Assembly: GCA_018881555.1 (NCBI GenBank)
Contig: JACAXG010000254.1
Coordinates: 1 to 64,000 of the forward strand
Reading direction: 5' to 3'
DNA length: 64,000 nucleotides
Source: Amblyornis subalaris
Lineage: Eukaryota > Chordata > Aves > Passeriformes > Ptilonorhynchidae
The notes beneath the pieces are model-generated. The model ran no database searches and was not told the origin of the DNA. It worked only from the letters and a program-made list of their open reading frames with translations. The translations under genes and the position numbers were made by a program. Of the stretch, positions 49,742 to 59,198 are shown one piece after another. Numbering within the stretch: position 1 is the stretch's first letter; each line of letters opens with the position of its first letter.

Positions 49742-50606
49742 TGTCTGAAAACCTTACATGGTTTCTTGCCCGGGAAACTGCTGAAGCTGGGAGGAGATTT
49801 CTCTTATGCTCTTCCCAACTTGTTTCATCTTCATCGTGGAACTCTGGTGGGCTTCTGTGGAGAAACACCGAAAGGAAAAGCTTGGCAAGGAGAATTGTCT
49901 GTGCTGGCAGCAGTTACCAGAAACAAACTGCAACCTCAGGAGCAGGGACATGGAGGGAACTTGGGGTGCTGCCCCGAGGGAGTCAGAAAACAAAGGATGG
50001 AACAGCATGGAGGTGTTGTGGTCATGCTCTGTTTAATACAATGGAACCAATGGGAACTAAGCCAGAGGAAGGGCCCAACTGGTGCCTGAAAGCAGAACTT
50101 TGCTTTATTGACTTGAAAATACATATTGCTTTCCCAACCCTGTGGCATTTGCTAACCTGTCCCATGTTAATGAAGTTAAACCTGGACATGCTTCGTGTGT
50201 GTGACTAAAGTCACCCAAAGCCCACCTGATCATGAAATGGGATTAGGTGGAACTTTACTTTTTATGACCCTTTGCTATGATTTGTGGCTCTGACCGCACC
50301 AGAGCATACCTGGGTGAAACTCAGCTTAATCAAGAGTGAAGTTAAGCTTGGTGAGCAGAGCTTAGTCATTGGCCCGAGTATATTCAGTGCTAACACAGTG
50401 AGTGCATTTAACAACAGGAATTCTGAATCTGTTGCTTCAATAAACCACACTGCTCATGAATCAGCAATTGTGCAAGTCCCTGCTGAATGAAACCAGACTA
50501 ACAGTGCCAAATTGGTCATAATCAGAAACGAAGCCCAGCCTGATCTGTGAGTACCAGCTGGAGTGCAGTTGGGTTTATTTCCTGCCAAATTTCATACTCT
50601 AATGCA
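49742..50606 (+). mobile_element. ERV LTR, copy B
   Basis: It starts TGTCTGAAAACCTTACATGG. Most of its 5' half matches, in inverted orientation, copy C at 52390-53130: shared blocks are CAGGAGCAGGGACA, CTTGGGGTGCTGCCC, GTTGTGGTCATGCTCTGTT, GCCCAACTGGTGCCTGAAAG and CCACCTGATCATGAAATG. It has a polyadenylation hexamer AATAAA at 50439-50444 within CTTCAATAAACCACACTG, as expected for an LTR. The tail (GTGCCAAATTGG, GAAGCCCAGCC, CCAGCTGGAGTGCAG, TTTCCTGCCAAATTTC) is shared with copies at 3545 and 59198. The 155- and 107-codon frames here lie on LTR sequence and are not genes. Confidence 0.72.
50439..50444 (+). terminator. LTR polyadenylation hexamer
   Basis: AATAAA in copy B, within CTTCAATAAACCACACTG. 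Copy C has the same signal in inverted orientation (TTTATT at 52483-52488), while copy A has lost it. Confidence 0.55.
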
Positions 50607-52389
50607 ACAGAAAAAAAAAAAGTGTAGTCAGCAGGATTGCCACGGATGAACTGCTGCAAAAGATATAACAGCACATAATTCCGAGAGGGAATAGAATGGG
50701 CCCAAAAATTTTGGGAGAGTGAGCACAAAATGGTATAGTAGATATGAAAAAATGTAAAAGTGTGCAAAAAAATTTAAAAAATATAATGAGGAAAGAGTTA
50801 TTTGTGCAGTATTAGGGGCTCACTTATTTTGTGCACAAAAGCAAATCAAAAAGCAGTCTCCCCCCAAAATTGCAGATTTAGAATACAGTGCTTTGAAATC
50901 CAACAACAAAGTATTGAAAACTTTATTGACTTTTGAACAAGAGTACTAAGAAAAGCTTGGTACATGAGTAGATCTCCTCAGGACTGAAAACCAAAACCTA
51001 AAAACAGGGAATGAGGAACTTAAAATGGTGTTGTCTGCAGCTGAAAACTGAGGTAGACAGCTACAGGAAAAATCAAGCCTCTTACTGAACCTGCTTCCAC
51101 TCTTGGTTTTGTCTAAACGAAGCCAAAAAGTGATGCACTGTGCAGACCCCGAAATATGGCACGGGGACATCCGGCATGGTGATGATAATGATGAGATGGA
51201 GGAAGGTTCTGGTTGCCCCAGTACCCGTCATTTCCATCCTTATGAGCCTGAAGCAAGCTTTTGTAAACTTCCTTGTTGACACAAGGGCACAGATGCAGGA
51301 ATTACAAATGAAGCAGGAGGCAATCTAAATATAAACGCTGGTCGCTGAAAAGTGAAAACTGCGGGAATCGATAGAATTTTAAGAGAATGCCTCACTGCAA
51401 AAATGTCCTTATGGCTCCCTGGTGATCAGAAACTAACCTGTGCTGAAATATTGGTTGGTGCCACTAAAATCTGTATTTGAGGATATGATTTGTTGGATGA
51501 CAAAACATGGAAACTCCCCAGTAGGTCAGTCTGGAGTTTTGCTGGATGAGGTGGTGGAGAAATAACATCTTTCTATCCTGAACAACTGAGGTAAGATAAG
51601 TTCAAGTTTGAATCACTCAAGAAGTAATTCCACTTAATTTGATCAAATGCAAGCTGCATTCCCACTTGCTTATCGATCTCTAGAAAGAACACCCATGCTA
51701 CCATCAACCCAAGAGATTCAGTGTCACAACAAGACACTTGGGGGATTTGATGAGAAGTCTGTGCAGTAAGAGTCACCCTCTTCTGATAACTGTACCTCTT
51801 TGTTCTCAGTCTGATTGTCTGTTGTGTGTCTCAATCTGCTGCCTAAAGTTAGATGGTGGGTTAATGGAAGCAATAACTTCCCAAGGAGAGACAGAAAATT
51901 TGTTTTCCTTTGATAGCCCCAACACTTACTGTCAGCATGCTGTACAATAAAGAAAAAGGGGGATTTTGTACCCTGATTTCTGCTCTTCTCTATCCAGAAC
52001 TGAATTAATCTTGAGACTATCTTCTCTGTTGTAAGAAGTTTGAGACAAATTAAATCAGTCCTTATGGATGATTGATTCAGGCAAGCTTAACAGAATTTAT
52101 ACTGCCCAGTAGAGACAGCTATTGATTGTTTCTCCAGAAACTTATGGATAACAAGGAGAGGAGTGAAAGACTGTCTCCTGGGATACTATTGTTCAAAGTT
52201 ACCTGGTACTTTTTAAAAGTTTGTTGAAAGATTAAACTGGTGCAGCAGATCACTGATATATTCACCATTTTTAATCAGTAATGTTCACTTTAGGAAAATT
52301 TCCCTCCTGTTCAGTAGAGAACACTGTGAAGTCAGGGGAGGGCTAACCAGAGAAATGTTTCTACACTTGTTGCCATCGAAAATTCACTT
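50607..52389 (+). pseudogene. ERV internal relic with gag-like and protease-like remnants
   Basis: Between the two LTRs lies sequence with two retroviral-looking pieces on the plus strand. Near 50985-51065 one frame reads ENQNLKTGNEELKMVLSAAE, a heptad-like charged pattern of the coiled-coil kind seen in some ERV gag proteins, broken by stops. At 51140-51328 a 62-codon frame contains FLVDTRAQ (about 51262-51285), resembling the aspartic protease active-site signature Asp-Thr-Gly with arginine in place of glycine, so it would be inactive. Most of gag and pol is missing or unrecognisable. Assignment rests on short motifs only. Confidence 0.42.
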
Positions 52390-53130
52390 TATAAACTGTG
52401 TTGTCAACATGAAGATTCACAAACAGTGTGGTTTACACTAAGTCTGGGAACAGTAATGATCACAGTCTCACAAATAGTGCAGTTTATTGACTGCTGTGAC
52501 AGAATAGGGTTCAGAAATTACTATTTACTGGTTACCATGGAGTAAAGCTTACCTGATAGGCATCCTTGTGGGAAGGGATGGGTACAGACAGTCAACTGTC
52601 CCAGGACAGAGGGGTGACATCCCTCCTCTCTTACATTTATTTTATTTCCTTTGAGGGTGGGGAAAAGGTAAAGCTGATGTCATTTCATGATCAGGTGGAG
52701 TCTGAGTGACTTTAGTCATATGTGTAAAGCATTTAGAGGTTTTGCTTCATTGGCAATGCAGGGCATGAAAAGCAACATGTATTTTTGAGTTAATGAAGCA
52801 AAGTTCAGCTTTCAGGCACCAGTTGGGCCTTTCCTTGGCTTAGCTCCCATTCACTGCCTTGCTTCCAACAGAGCATGACCACAACACCTCCGTGCCACTC
52901 CATCCTTTGTTTCCTGCCTCTCTCAGGGCAGCACCCCAAGCTCCCTCAGTGTCCCTGCTCCTGGGGCTGCAGACAGTTTGTTACTGGTGAACTGCTGCCC
53001 ACACAGACACTTCTCCTCGCTGAGCTGCGTCTTCAGTGTTTTTCCACAGACTGAAGAGGCACATGTACCTTTTCTGCCCCAAGCCGCCAGCACTCAACAA
53101 CAGCTACGCTTGAGATGGAGGGTTTTGACA
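52390..53130 (-). mobile_element. ERV LTR, copy C, inverted relative to copy B
   Basis: The reverse complement from 53130 begins TGTCAAAACCCTCCATCTC and then follows copy B closely: TGTGTGGGCAGCAGTTCACC, CAGGAGCAGGGACACTGAGG, GCTTGGGGTGCTGCCC, GGTGTTGTGGTCATGCTCTG, AAAGGCCCAACTGGTGCCTG and CCACCTGATCATGAAATG. A polyadenylation hexamer sits at 52483-52488 (minus strand AATAAA). The 3' part diverges and its end is uncertain. The antisense frames at 52978-53229 and 53094-53315 are not genes. Confidence 0.7.
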
Positions 53131-55311
53131 GACCTGGTTAGAGGAGTCCTTCTGCCAGCTGAAGACCACAGCTTCTTTACTGTACGTGGGCCACAACTGT
53201 TTTGGTCAAAATGGGATTTTTGTTCTTGACATATTCCAAAAAGGAAAGGCTGAAGAAGAAAGTGACAAGAACAATTGCCACTTCTATCTGTCCCAGTTAC
53301 GGTGAAATACTGCACTTACAGCTCTTACTGAGTATGTCTCTTGCTATCTTAACTTTTACTGTTATTTACTGACTCTGGTACACTCACTACCTTCTAGTCA
53401 TTCCTGAGATTTAATTCCCCCTAAGACCTGCTCATCCTGAGCCAAAAAGTTACAATTTTAACTAAAGTATTTTGTAGCTGCTTTCTCATGCTTGGACCCC
53501 CCGTGTTTTATTTTTCCAGCCAGATCAGTTAAGAACTAAGAGGCTCTAAAATCTTCAGTTTGCACATACAGAAGTCTTTATGGCTCAGATATTACAGGTA
53601 ATGATGGGTCTTATATATCTTTACAACGTAGCAGTCATAAAACTAAAAGTCATCACAGTATTCGAGATGAGCTTTTAATTGTGCTCATAACTCACTGAAA
53701 ATTCCTCACTAGCTAGCCAGCATGTTTCTCAGGTCAAACATAAAATTTGTGTTTGCTAGCTGGGAGAACAGAGATAACTTAGAGCTAAGGTTGTTTTGTT
53801 TTCTAATTAGATTTAAAATAAAAGAAAGCTGAAAGGTTTTAATCACAGGTTTATGTACTCATCTGCACAGCTAGCATCCCAGTGGATAGTACTGAAGTCC
53901 TATAGATCTCAGTAGCTTCTTTGCTTTTCTATTACTGCTGAGTAACCCCTTTCATATTTCCTCTAGGGCATGGCAGGGAGACCACACCATATTCTTGTCA
54001 GGTCAGGACAAATTTATGTCTTCAACCTGAAAATACTGCTGTTCAAAGTCTTTTTTTCTTTTCCTATTCTAGCAGTTACACCCCTCACTGTGTTGCCCAT
54101 CCTGGTTTAAATAGTCTCCTTCCGAGATCATTAATTTTTAAGCAGACCTAAGTTCCTACACCTCCGTAGAATACTTAGGCATCCACACAAATGTACACAA
54201 ACCTATCCTTAACATAGCCAGGAGAGTTTCTAATTAACTGGTACCAAATTATCTCCCTTTTCTCTTAATGGCTTCTGAAAGAATGGTTTTCTGAATAGTG
54301 AGAGAACTTAGTCTTTCTGAGGGGCCATTAAAGACAAACTTCAGGAAAAGACAGATGTTTGCGAAGCCTGAATATTCCTTCTGCTGGACTGCAGAGGTCC
54401 TACATTGTTTTGCCTTTTAAACTTCCCAGTGCCATGGCTCAGCGTCTACAGGTCCTCATTCAGTGTGAAACTGAAGGACATTTCCAGGATAACCAGGTCT
54501 AACATCGGGAATTTCCCACAGGCATTCATGTGGACGCTGGTAGCAGATGGCGATTTGAGACTGAAGCACTCGAGTAACCCAGCTGATCTCGAATTTTTTT
54601 TACCATGAGAGTTTTCATTTGTTATAAAGGTGGCTGTTAGAAATAGTCCCTATGACATGGGAGGTCAGTTTAGAAGGTGTCACTTTCTCAAAAGCAAGCA
54701 AAAACTACAGGGAACACTCAGTAAGCATGAACTCAAGTGCTTTACTTCCAGAATGCTGTTGCATTAAAATTTTTGCCAGCTCAGACTGAACATTTTTTTG
54801 TCAATTTAAAATAATTTTTTTTTTCCTTTGGCAATTACTTAAATTCTCATACTATCCAAGCCTAACTAGAAACAAGCAAACAAAAAGATTATAACATGTT
54901 AGAGTGTAGAAACATACCTGAAACAGGACAGTGGGCAAGAACTTGGACCTGATGACCACAATTATGCACGTTTACCACGAGGAAAATTTAGTATTCTTAT
55001 AAACATTTTTATTTTCTTCTTCTAGCCTTCTAATCTTTTTCTATACTCTTACTTGATTTTACTTCACATAGCCTACACTGTGGAGAGTAGATCTGCTTGT
55101 CTGATGCATCAGACTGTTAAACTCCTCACAGGGAATAGCAATCAAGACAGGCAGCACACAAAAAAACCTCAGAAAGCACCAGATGGTTGCGAAACACACT
55201 GTATTTTACCACTGTCCTTTTTTCCTTCTGAAACAGTGTGGTTTATTTGTGTGCAGCTGCATCTATTTCAGTATCTCCTTCCCCTTCTGGTGTGTTCTTT
55301 CCTTTTCTTAT
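53131..55311. other. Non-coding stretch
   Basis: AT-rich unique DNA. Only short frames are present, none recognised. T-rich runs occur near 54050 and 54816-54830. No repeat family recognised. Confidence 0.5.
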
Positions 55312-55578
55312 ATCACAGAATAATTGGGAAGGCAGCAGTGGGAAGGCAGCTCTGCAGATCATCTGGTCAACCCCCCAGACCCAAAACAGACAGAGGAGGA
55401 GCAGGCTACTCAGAGTCATGTCTGGTTGGGTTTTGGACATCTCCAAGGACTGAAACTCTACAAGCACCCTGGGCAACCTGTTCCAGTGTTTGTCCACTGT
55501 CCCTGTAATAAAAACGTTATTTTCTTTTTTTCCCCCTTAATATTTAAAAACGGAATCTTCTGTATTTCACTTTGTATC
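55312..55578 (-). mobile_element. CR1 LINE 3' fragment in minus orientation
   Basis: The plus strand reads from a CR1 3' end backward: ATCACAGAATAATTGGGAAG, GCAGATCATCTGGTCAACCC, GGTTGGGTTTTGGACATCTC, CCCTGGGCAACCTGTTCCAG, then a TCCCCCTTAATATTTAAAAA block and CTTCTGTATTTCACTTTGT. This is the reverse complement of a typical CR1 tail region. The frames of 84-151 codons covering it arise from the element and its flank. Confidence 0.92.
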
Positions 55579-57537
55579 TATGATAGAATAAAAATGAAAA
55601 AAACATAGAAATGAGCATATTCTACATGCAAGAATTAGGATCCTTTTTCTTCATAAAAAGAAAACCACAAAACTTTTCTTCACGTGAGTTTGATTGGCTT
55701 GCAGTTACTTATGCCCAAAGTTAGTCAGGAGGCAGGCACTCCACCCTTTACCAGGTAGTTAGAAGCAACTGGTTGAAAAAGCAAAAATTTAGGTGTAGAC
55801 TCTCAGGAATTTGAATTATGCAGGGAGTAAGCAAGAGCTTTGAGATGGGAAAAGATTTCTCTCGCCAGTTCTTTGGTTTTTATATTGAATTTTTGTGATT
55901 CCTGTATTTTTGGTTGTCCCCTTTTTCTCCAGCATAAGGAGCCGTCTTTGCCACTTTAAAAAACGTTTTATTGTTGTGGCTTTCTTTCCTTTTCCTTTTA
56001 TGTTTTTCTTCTCTTTCTTTCCCTTTTCTTCTCTCTTATGACTCTCTGGAGAAATGTGAATAGCATATATTTGAAAGGTACCTTTCATCAGGTAACAAAA
56101 TTCAGGAGTTTGAGCTGCTTGTGTGAAGAAAATGTTTTGGTTTTTCCAGTACACAGGACTAGGAATGGAGCACCATGCTACTCTCCTTCGTCTAGAAAAT
56201 GAGAGCTGCATAGGCTGCTGCATCTCCATGGGAAGCCGAAGCCAGCTAAGAGCAGATAGGAGATTGTTTTCTGCAGCTGGTGTGCCTGCAGATAATCAGT
56301 CCTTGACTTCTTCAGTCCTCCTTGTTTGTAGGGGAAAAAAAGAGGATATGAACAGCTTTGAGAGAAAATAGTGATCTTAGGGAAAGCTGGCTTCCCAAAG
56401 AGCAAGGCCACAGGTGTGCACCTCTGTGAGGTCTCTGGAGTGTCTGATGTGGGGTGCCTCACGTGGTCTCCTCCTGCTCCCCTCAACAGAGGACTAGTTT
56501 GGGTTCTCACTGCTCATTGCCCATTGTAGAACACTTGCAAAGTGCAGCACTTTTGAGTCTTCTGTCTTTTTTCTGGATGAGTTGTTACAAGGGAGGCTGG
56601 AGAGAGGCAGCTGCATTTTCACACTAGAATTTTTCCTAGGAGTTTGCATGCAGTTCATCTTCTTGAAAGGGATACAGGCCCTTGGTTGTCATAACTATGT
56701 TTCTGTGTGGCCACAAGTCTCTTTCTGCATAAGTATCTATTTTTTCCTGATTCCTCCTGTGCTGAGCTCACACTGGCACTGGATGAGGTGCCAATCTCCT
56801 CACAGAGCTCTGCAGAAAGGCAGGAGGAACTTTCCTACACCACTGAGGTACCAGTCCTAATTCCTAAAACTGCTTTTTGTGCCCCTTTTCATCCAAGAGC
56901 ACTATGTTTTCTTCTAATTGGGTATTTGTTTTCTCATGTGACTTTACTGGTGAGACTGGTACAAAAGGTGCTTTCCTTCTTAAATCCCAGGAGGGGCTCC
57001 TTGGCACCTCCTTCACTCTTTGTTCTGCATATTTCTAATGAAAGTCACATGTCTGAAAGCCCTTTTAAGAGAAAAACTAGAGATGTAGCTGTACTTCCAG
57101 TTTGAGTATTGGGAAGTCTTGTGTTTTGACAACCTACCAAGAAACAACAGTTTCCATAGCTAGAACTGTGATAATCCTGTTTTTTGTTGAATCCTGAAAA
57201 ACAGTGATTGCTACCTATCAACACATTATCTCACATTAATCTAAGCTGTCTGCTTTTTCTGAGGCATGAACAAGAATAACTATGCTTTAAAAACTGTTAC
57301 TTCAACATGTTCTTAAGTTATTTTAGTAATACAGGTTTGATAACTTTCCTGTAGCACTGTTAATAATTATTGCAGTTTCAAGTGACTGGTTTCTTTTAAT
57401 GCTCTGAGCCTCTTTTAATATCTTTAGCCTAAAAACTTATAACTCCAATGTTTTATACTGGGCAAATTGTCCTTCCTTGGGTTAAACAGTGTAGGAGTCC
57501 ATCCCTGTTTTGAAAAAGACTTATTTTAAGTGTAAAA
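55579..57537. other. Non-coding stretch
   Basis: Frames of 80-137 codons (55816-56229 minus, 56178-56510 minus, 56707-57105 plus) show no domain; the first is lysine-rich because the strand is a pyrimidine-rich low-complexity run (55975-56035). No repeat family recognised. Confidence 0.45.
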
Positions 57538-57608
57538 GTCTTCAAGAAAGTTTGAATGTAATCAAGTAATTAAGTAAAAAAATTACTTAAACAAGTAATC
57601 TTGAAGAC
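57538..57608. repeat. Imperfect inverted repeat (hairpin)
   Basis: Outer arms GTCTTCAAGA (57538-57547) and TCTTGAAGAC (57599-57608) are perfect reverse complements. Inner arms TTAAGTAA (57570-57577) and TTACTTAA (57583-57590) are also perfect, around an AAAAA loop. The two stems are separated by unequal unpaired arms of 22 and 8 bases. It could be a cruciform-prone site or a decayed small palindromic element. The unequal arms make a microRNA precursor unlikely. Confidence 0.75.
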
Positions 57609-57875
57609 CTGTGCTGCATAATAGCTGTCAGATTGTGGTAAATTTTCAGATTTACTTCAGAGTTGCTGTAAGTTGGTGAAGAATTGGTGAAGAATAACAT
57701 GAGCTGGGCCCTGTGCTTATCGTGCACCTGGCATGGGCAAGGCCTGAAGACTGAAATACGTCTGGAGAGAAGTGAGTCCTCTCAGCTGATGTTGTTTCAG
57801 TGAGGCACAGGAGAACATCTGCATCTCTGCACCAGCCACTGGCTTCACTCCCCCTTCACTGTGAGAAACAAACCT
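57609..57875. other. Short non-coding spacer before the LTR
   Basis: It contains a direct duplication TTGGTGAAGAA / TTGGTGAAGAA near 57673-57694. The true left end of the following LTR may lie within this stretch. Nothing else recognised. Confidence 0.4.
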
Positions 57876-58171
57876 TGTTATAAATCTGGTTTGTTAAGCA
57901 GATAACGAAAAAACTCTCTGGTGAAGGTCAGAGAGCCTCTACTGCTGCCTCAGAGGGTGGAGGAGGACCCAAGTGTTTATTTTACCTTTTGTATCAACTA
58001 TAAATTCTGACCAAAAACAACTGAGACTCTCATTTACATGTTAGTTTTCACCCCCCTACGGATGCAAATGGAGGAAAAAGAAAACATGCCTCACACGTAT
58101 GACCACGGTCACCAGCATCCCACCTATAACACGCGGTCGTTCCACCCCTTGGGGAAGGGCAAAAATTATGG

Positions 58172-58178
58172 TATAAAA
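58172..58178 (+). promoter_or_regulatory. LTR TATA box
   Basis: TATAAAA, 166 bases before the polyadenylation hexamer, in the expected U3-R order, within the CpG-rich part of the LTR. It could act as a promoter if the LTR is active; no transcript evidence is available from sequence. Confidence 0.6.
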
Positions 58179-58343
58179 CCAGGGGGGGGGAGGTGGGGGG
58201 GAGTGTTGGAGGCAAAAAGGGAGAGGGGGAAACATCTCTGCTCACTTGGGATCGGTCGACGGGTCGTGTCTCTTCTCCTCATTCTCCGGAGGGCCACCTT
58301 TGGGTGAGTTTTGTGCTTCCAGCTGCCTTGGAGCGGACTCGGG

Positions 58344-58349
58344 AATAAA
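58344..58349 (+). terminator. LTR polyadenylation hexamer
   Basis: AATAAA within CGGGAATAAATATCTATACC, just before the AT microsatellite and in the R-region position expected from the upstream TATA box. Confidence 0.55.
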
Positions 58350-58350
58350 T

Positions 58351-58820
58351 ATCTATACCTATAGATAGATAATTTTTTATATATATATCTATTTTAAAAG
58401 TTATATATTCTTATATATATATATGAAAATTTATATATATAAATTTTATATATATACGTTTCTATATAAAAAGATATAAGATATATATTTATATATATTG
58501 GATATATATTTTTATATAGAAATTTTAAATTTTTATATATAAATTTTATATACATGTACATACTTAAAAATATACAATATATGTACAAAATACGTATAAT
58601 ATCTATATTATATATTTATATAATATATAAAAATATATTATAATATATAAATATATATAAAAAGAAATATATATATGTTTTATATATATATAAAATATAA
58701 TCTACCTATCTATAATATAGGTAATGTAGTCTGTCTATAATAGAATTTATTAGAGATATCTCTCTCTCTATATATATATATGTCTCTCTATTTCTATATC
58801 TATCTGTCTATCTCTCTATC
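58351..58820. repeat. Large AT-rich compound microsatellite
   Basis: About 470 bases of TATA, ATATATAT, TATAAA and TCTA units, grading at the right end into CTCTAT/CTATCT units (58755-58820). It sits just after the LTR polyadenylation signal. The frame of 64 codons on the minus strand is pure Tyr/Ile low complexity. Expansion inside the LTR is likely recent and unstable. Confidence 0.95.
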
Positions 58821-59198
58821 TCTAACACATCTCTGTCACTGCACCCTGGCACGCCGTGGCCAGTGCACCTCTCACCGGTGGCCCTGAACCTGCCCCCTGT
58901 TGTTTCAGCGAACCGACTCGCGAATTTTTGTGAAATTCGGGCGAGCCCACGGGAAAGTTCGGGATTCCGGACTGCGTGGGGTCCCTGTGAGCTCAGCCAC
59001 AGCACCAGGAGCTGGAGAGCTGCTCTGCCTGTGAGCCTGTGACCACACGGGCTCCCACCCAACACGGCCGACGGAGCCAAATCGGCTGCAAGGAGAAAGG
59101 AAGCCCAGCTGCCTCCAGCCCCTCTGATCTCTGAGGACCAGCTGGAATGCAGGCTTCTTGTTTTATTTTCTTCCTGCCAAATTTCTATACCCTTATCA

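Larger units (their letters stand above)
57876..59198 (+). mobile_element. CpG-retaining ERV LTR with large internal AT microsatellite
   Basis: The element has LTR architecture: a TATA box (TATAAAA, 58172-58178), a polyadenylation hexamer (AATAAA, 58344-58349), and a long downstream part including GAATTTTTGTGAAATTCGGG, CCCACGGGAAAGTTCGGG and GGAGCCAAATCGGCTG. CpG is frequent (CGGTCGACGGGTCGTG, CGACTCGCG, CACGGCCGACGG), unlike the rest of the window, which suggests a young insertion. About 470 bases of AT-rich simple repeat interrupt it. The start is set at TGTTATAAAT and is uncertain. The tail after 59076 matches LTR copies A and B. No internal coding region adjoins. Confidence 0.72.

Noticed and set aside
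49741..50208. 155-codon plus-strand frame and two overlapping ones
   Set aside because: They lie entirely on LTR copy B; open frames are incidental.
52550..52582. 12-nt microexon-like segment on the minus strand with good acceptor and CAG|GTAAGC donor
   Set aside because: It lies inside LTR copy C; it serves as a warning that good splice pairs occur by chance here.
55053..55508. 151-codon plus-strand frame
   Set aside because: It runs antisense through a CR1 tail and its flank.
58394..58588. 64-codon Tyr/Ile-rich frame
   Set aside because: Pure product of the AT microsatellite.
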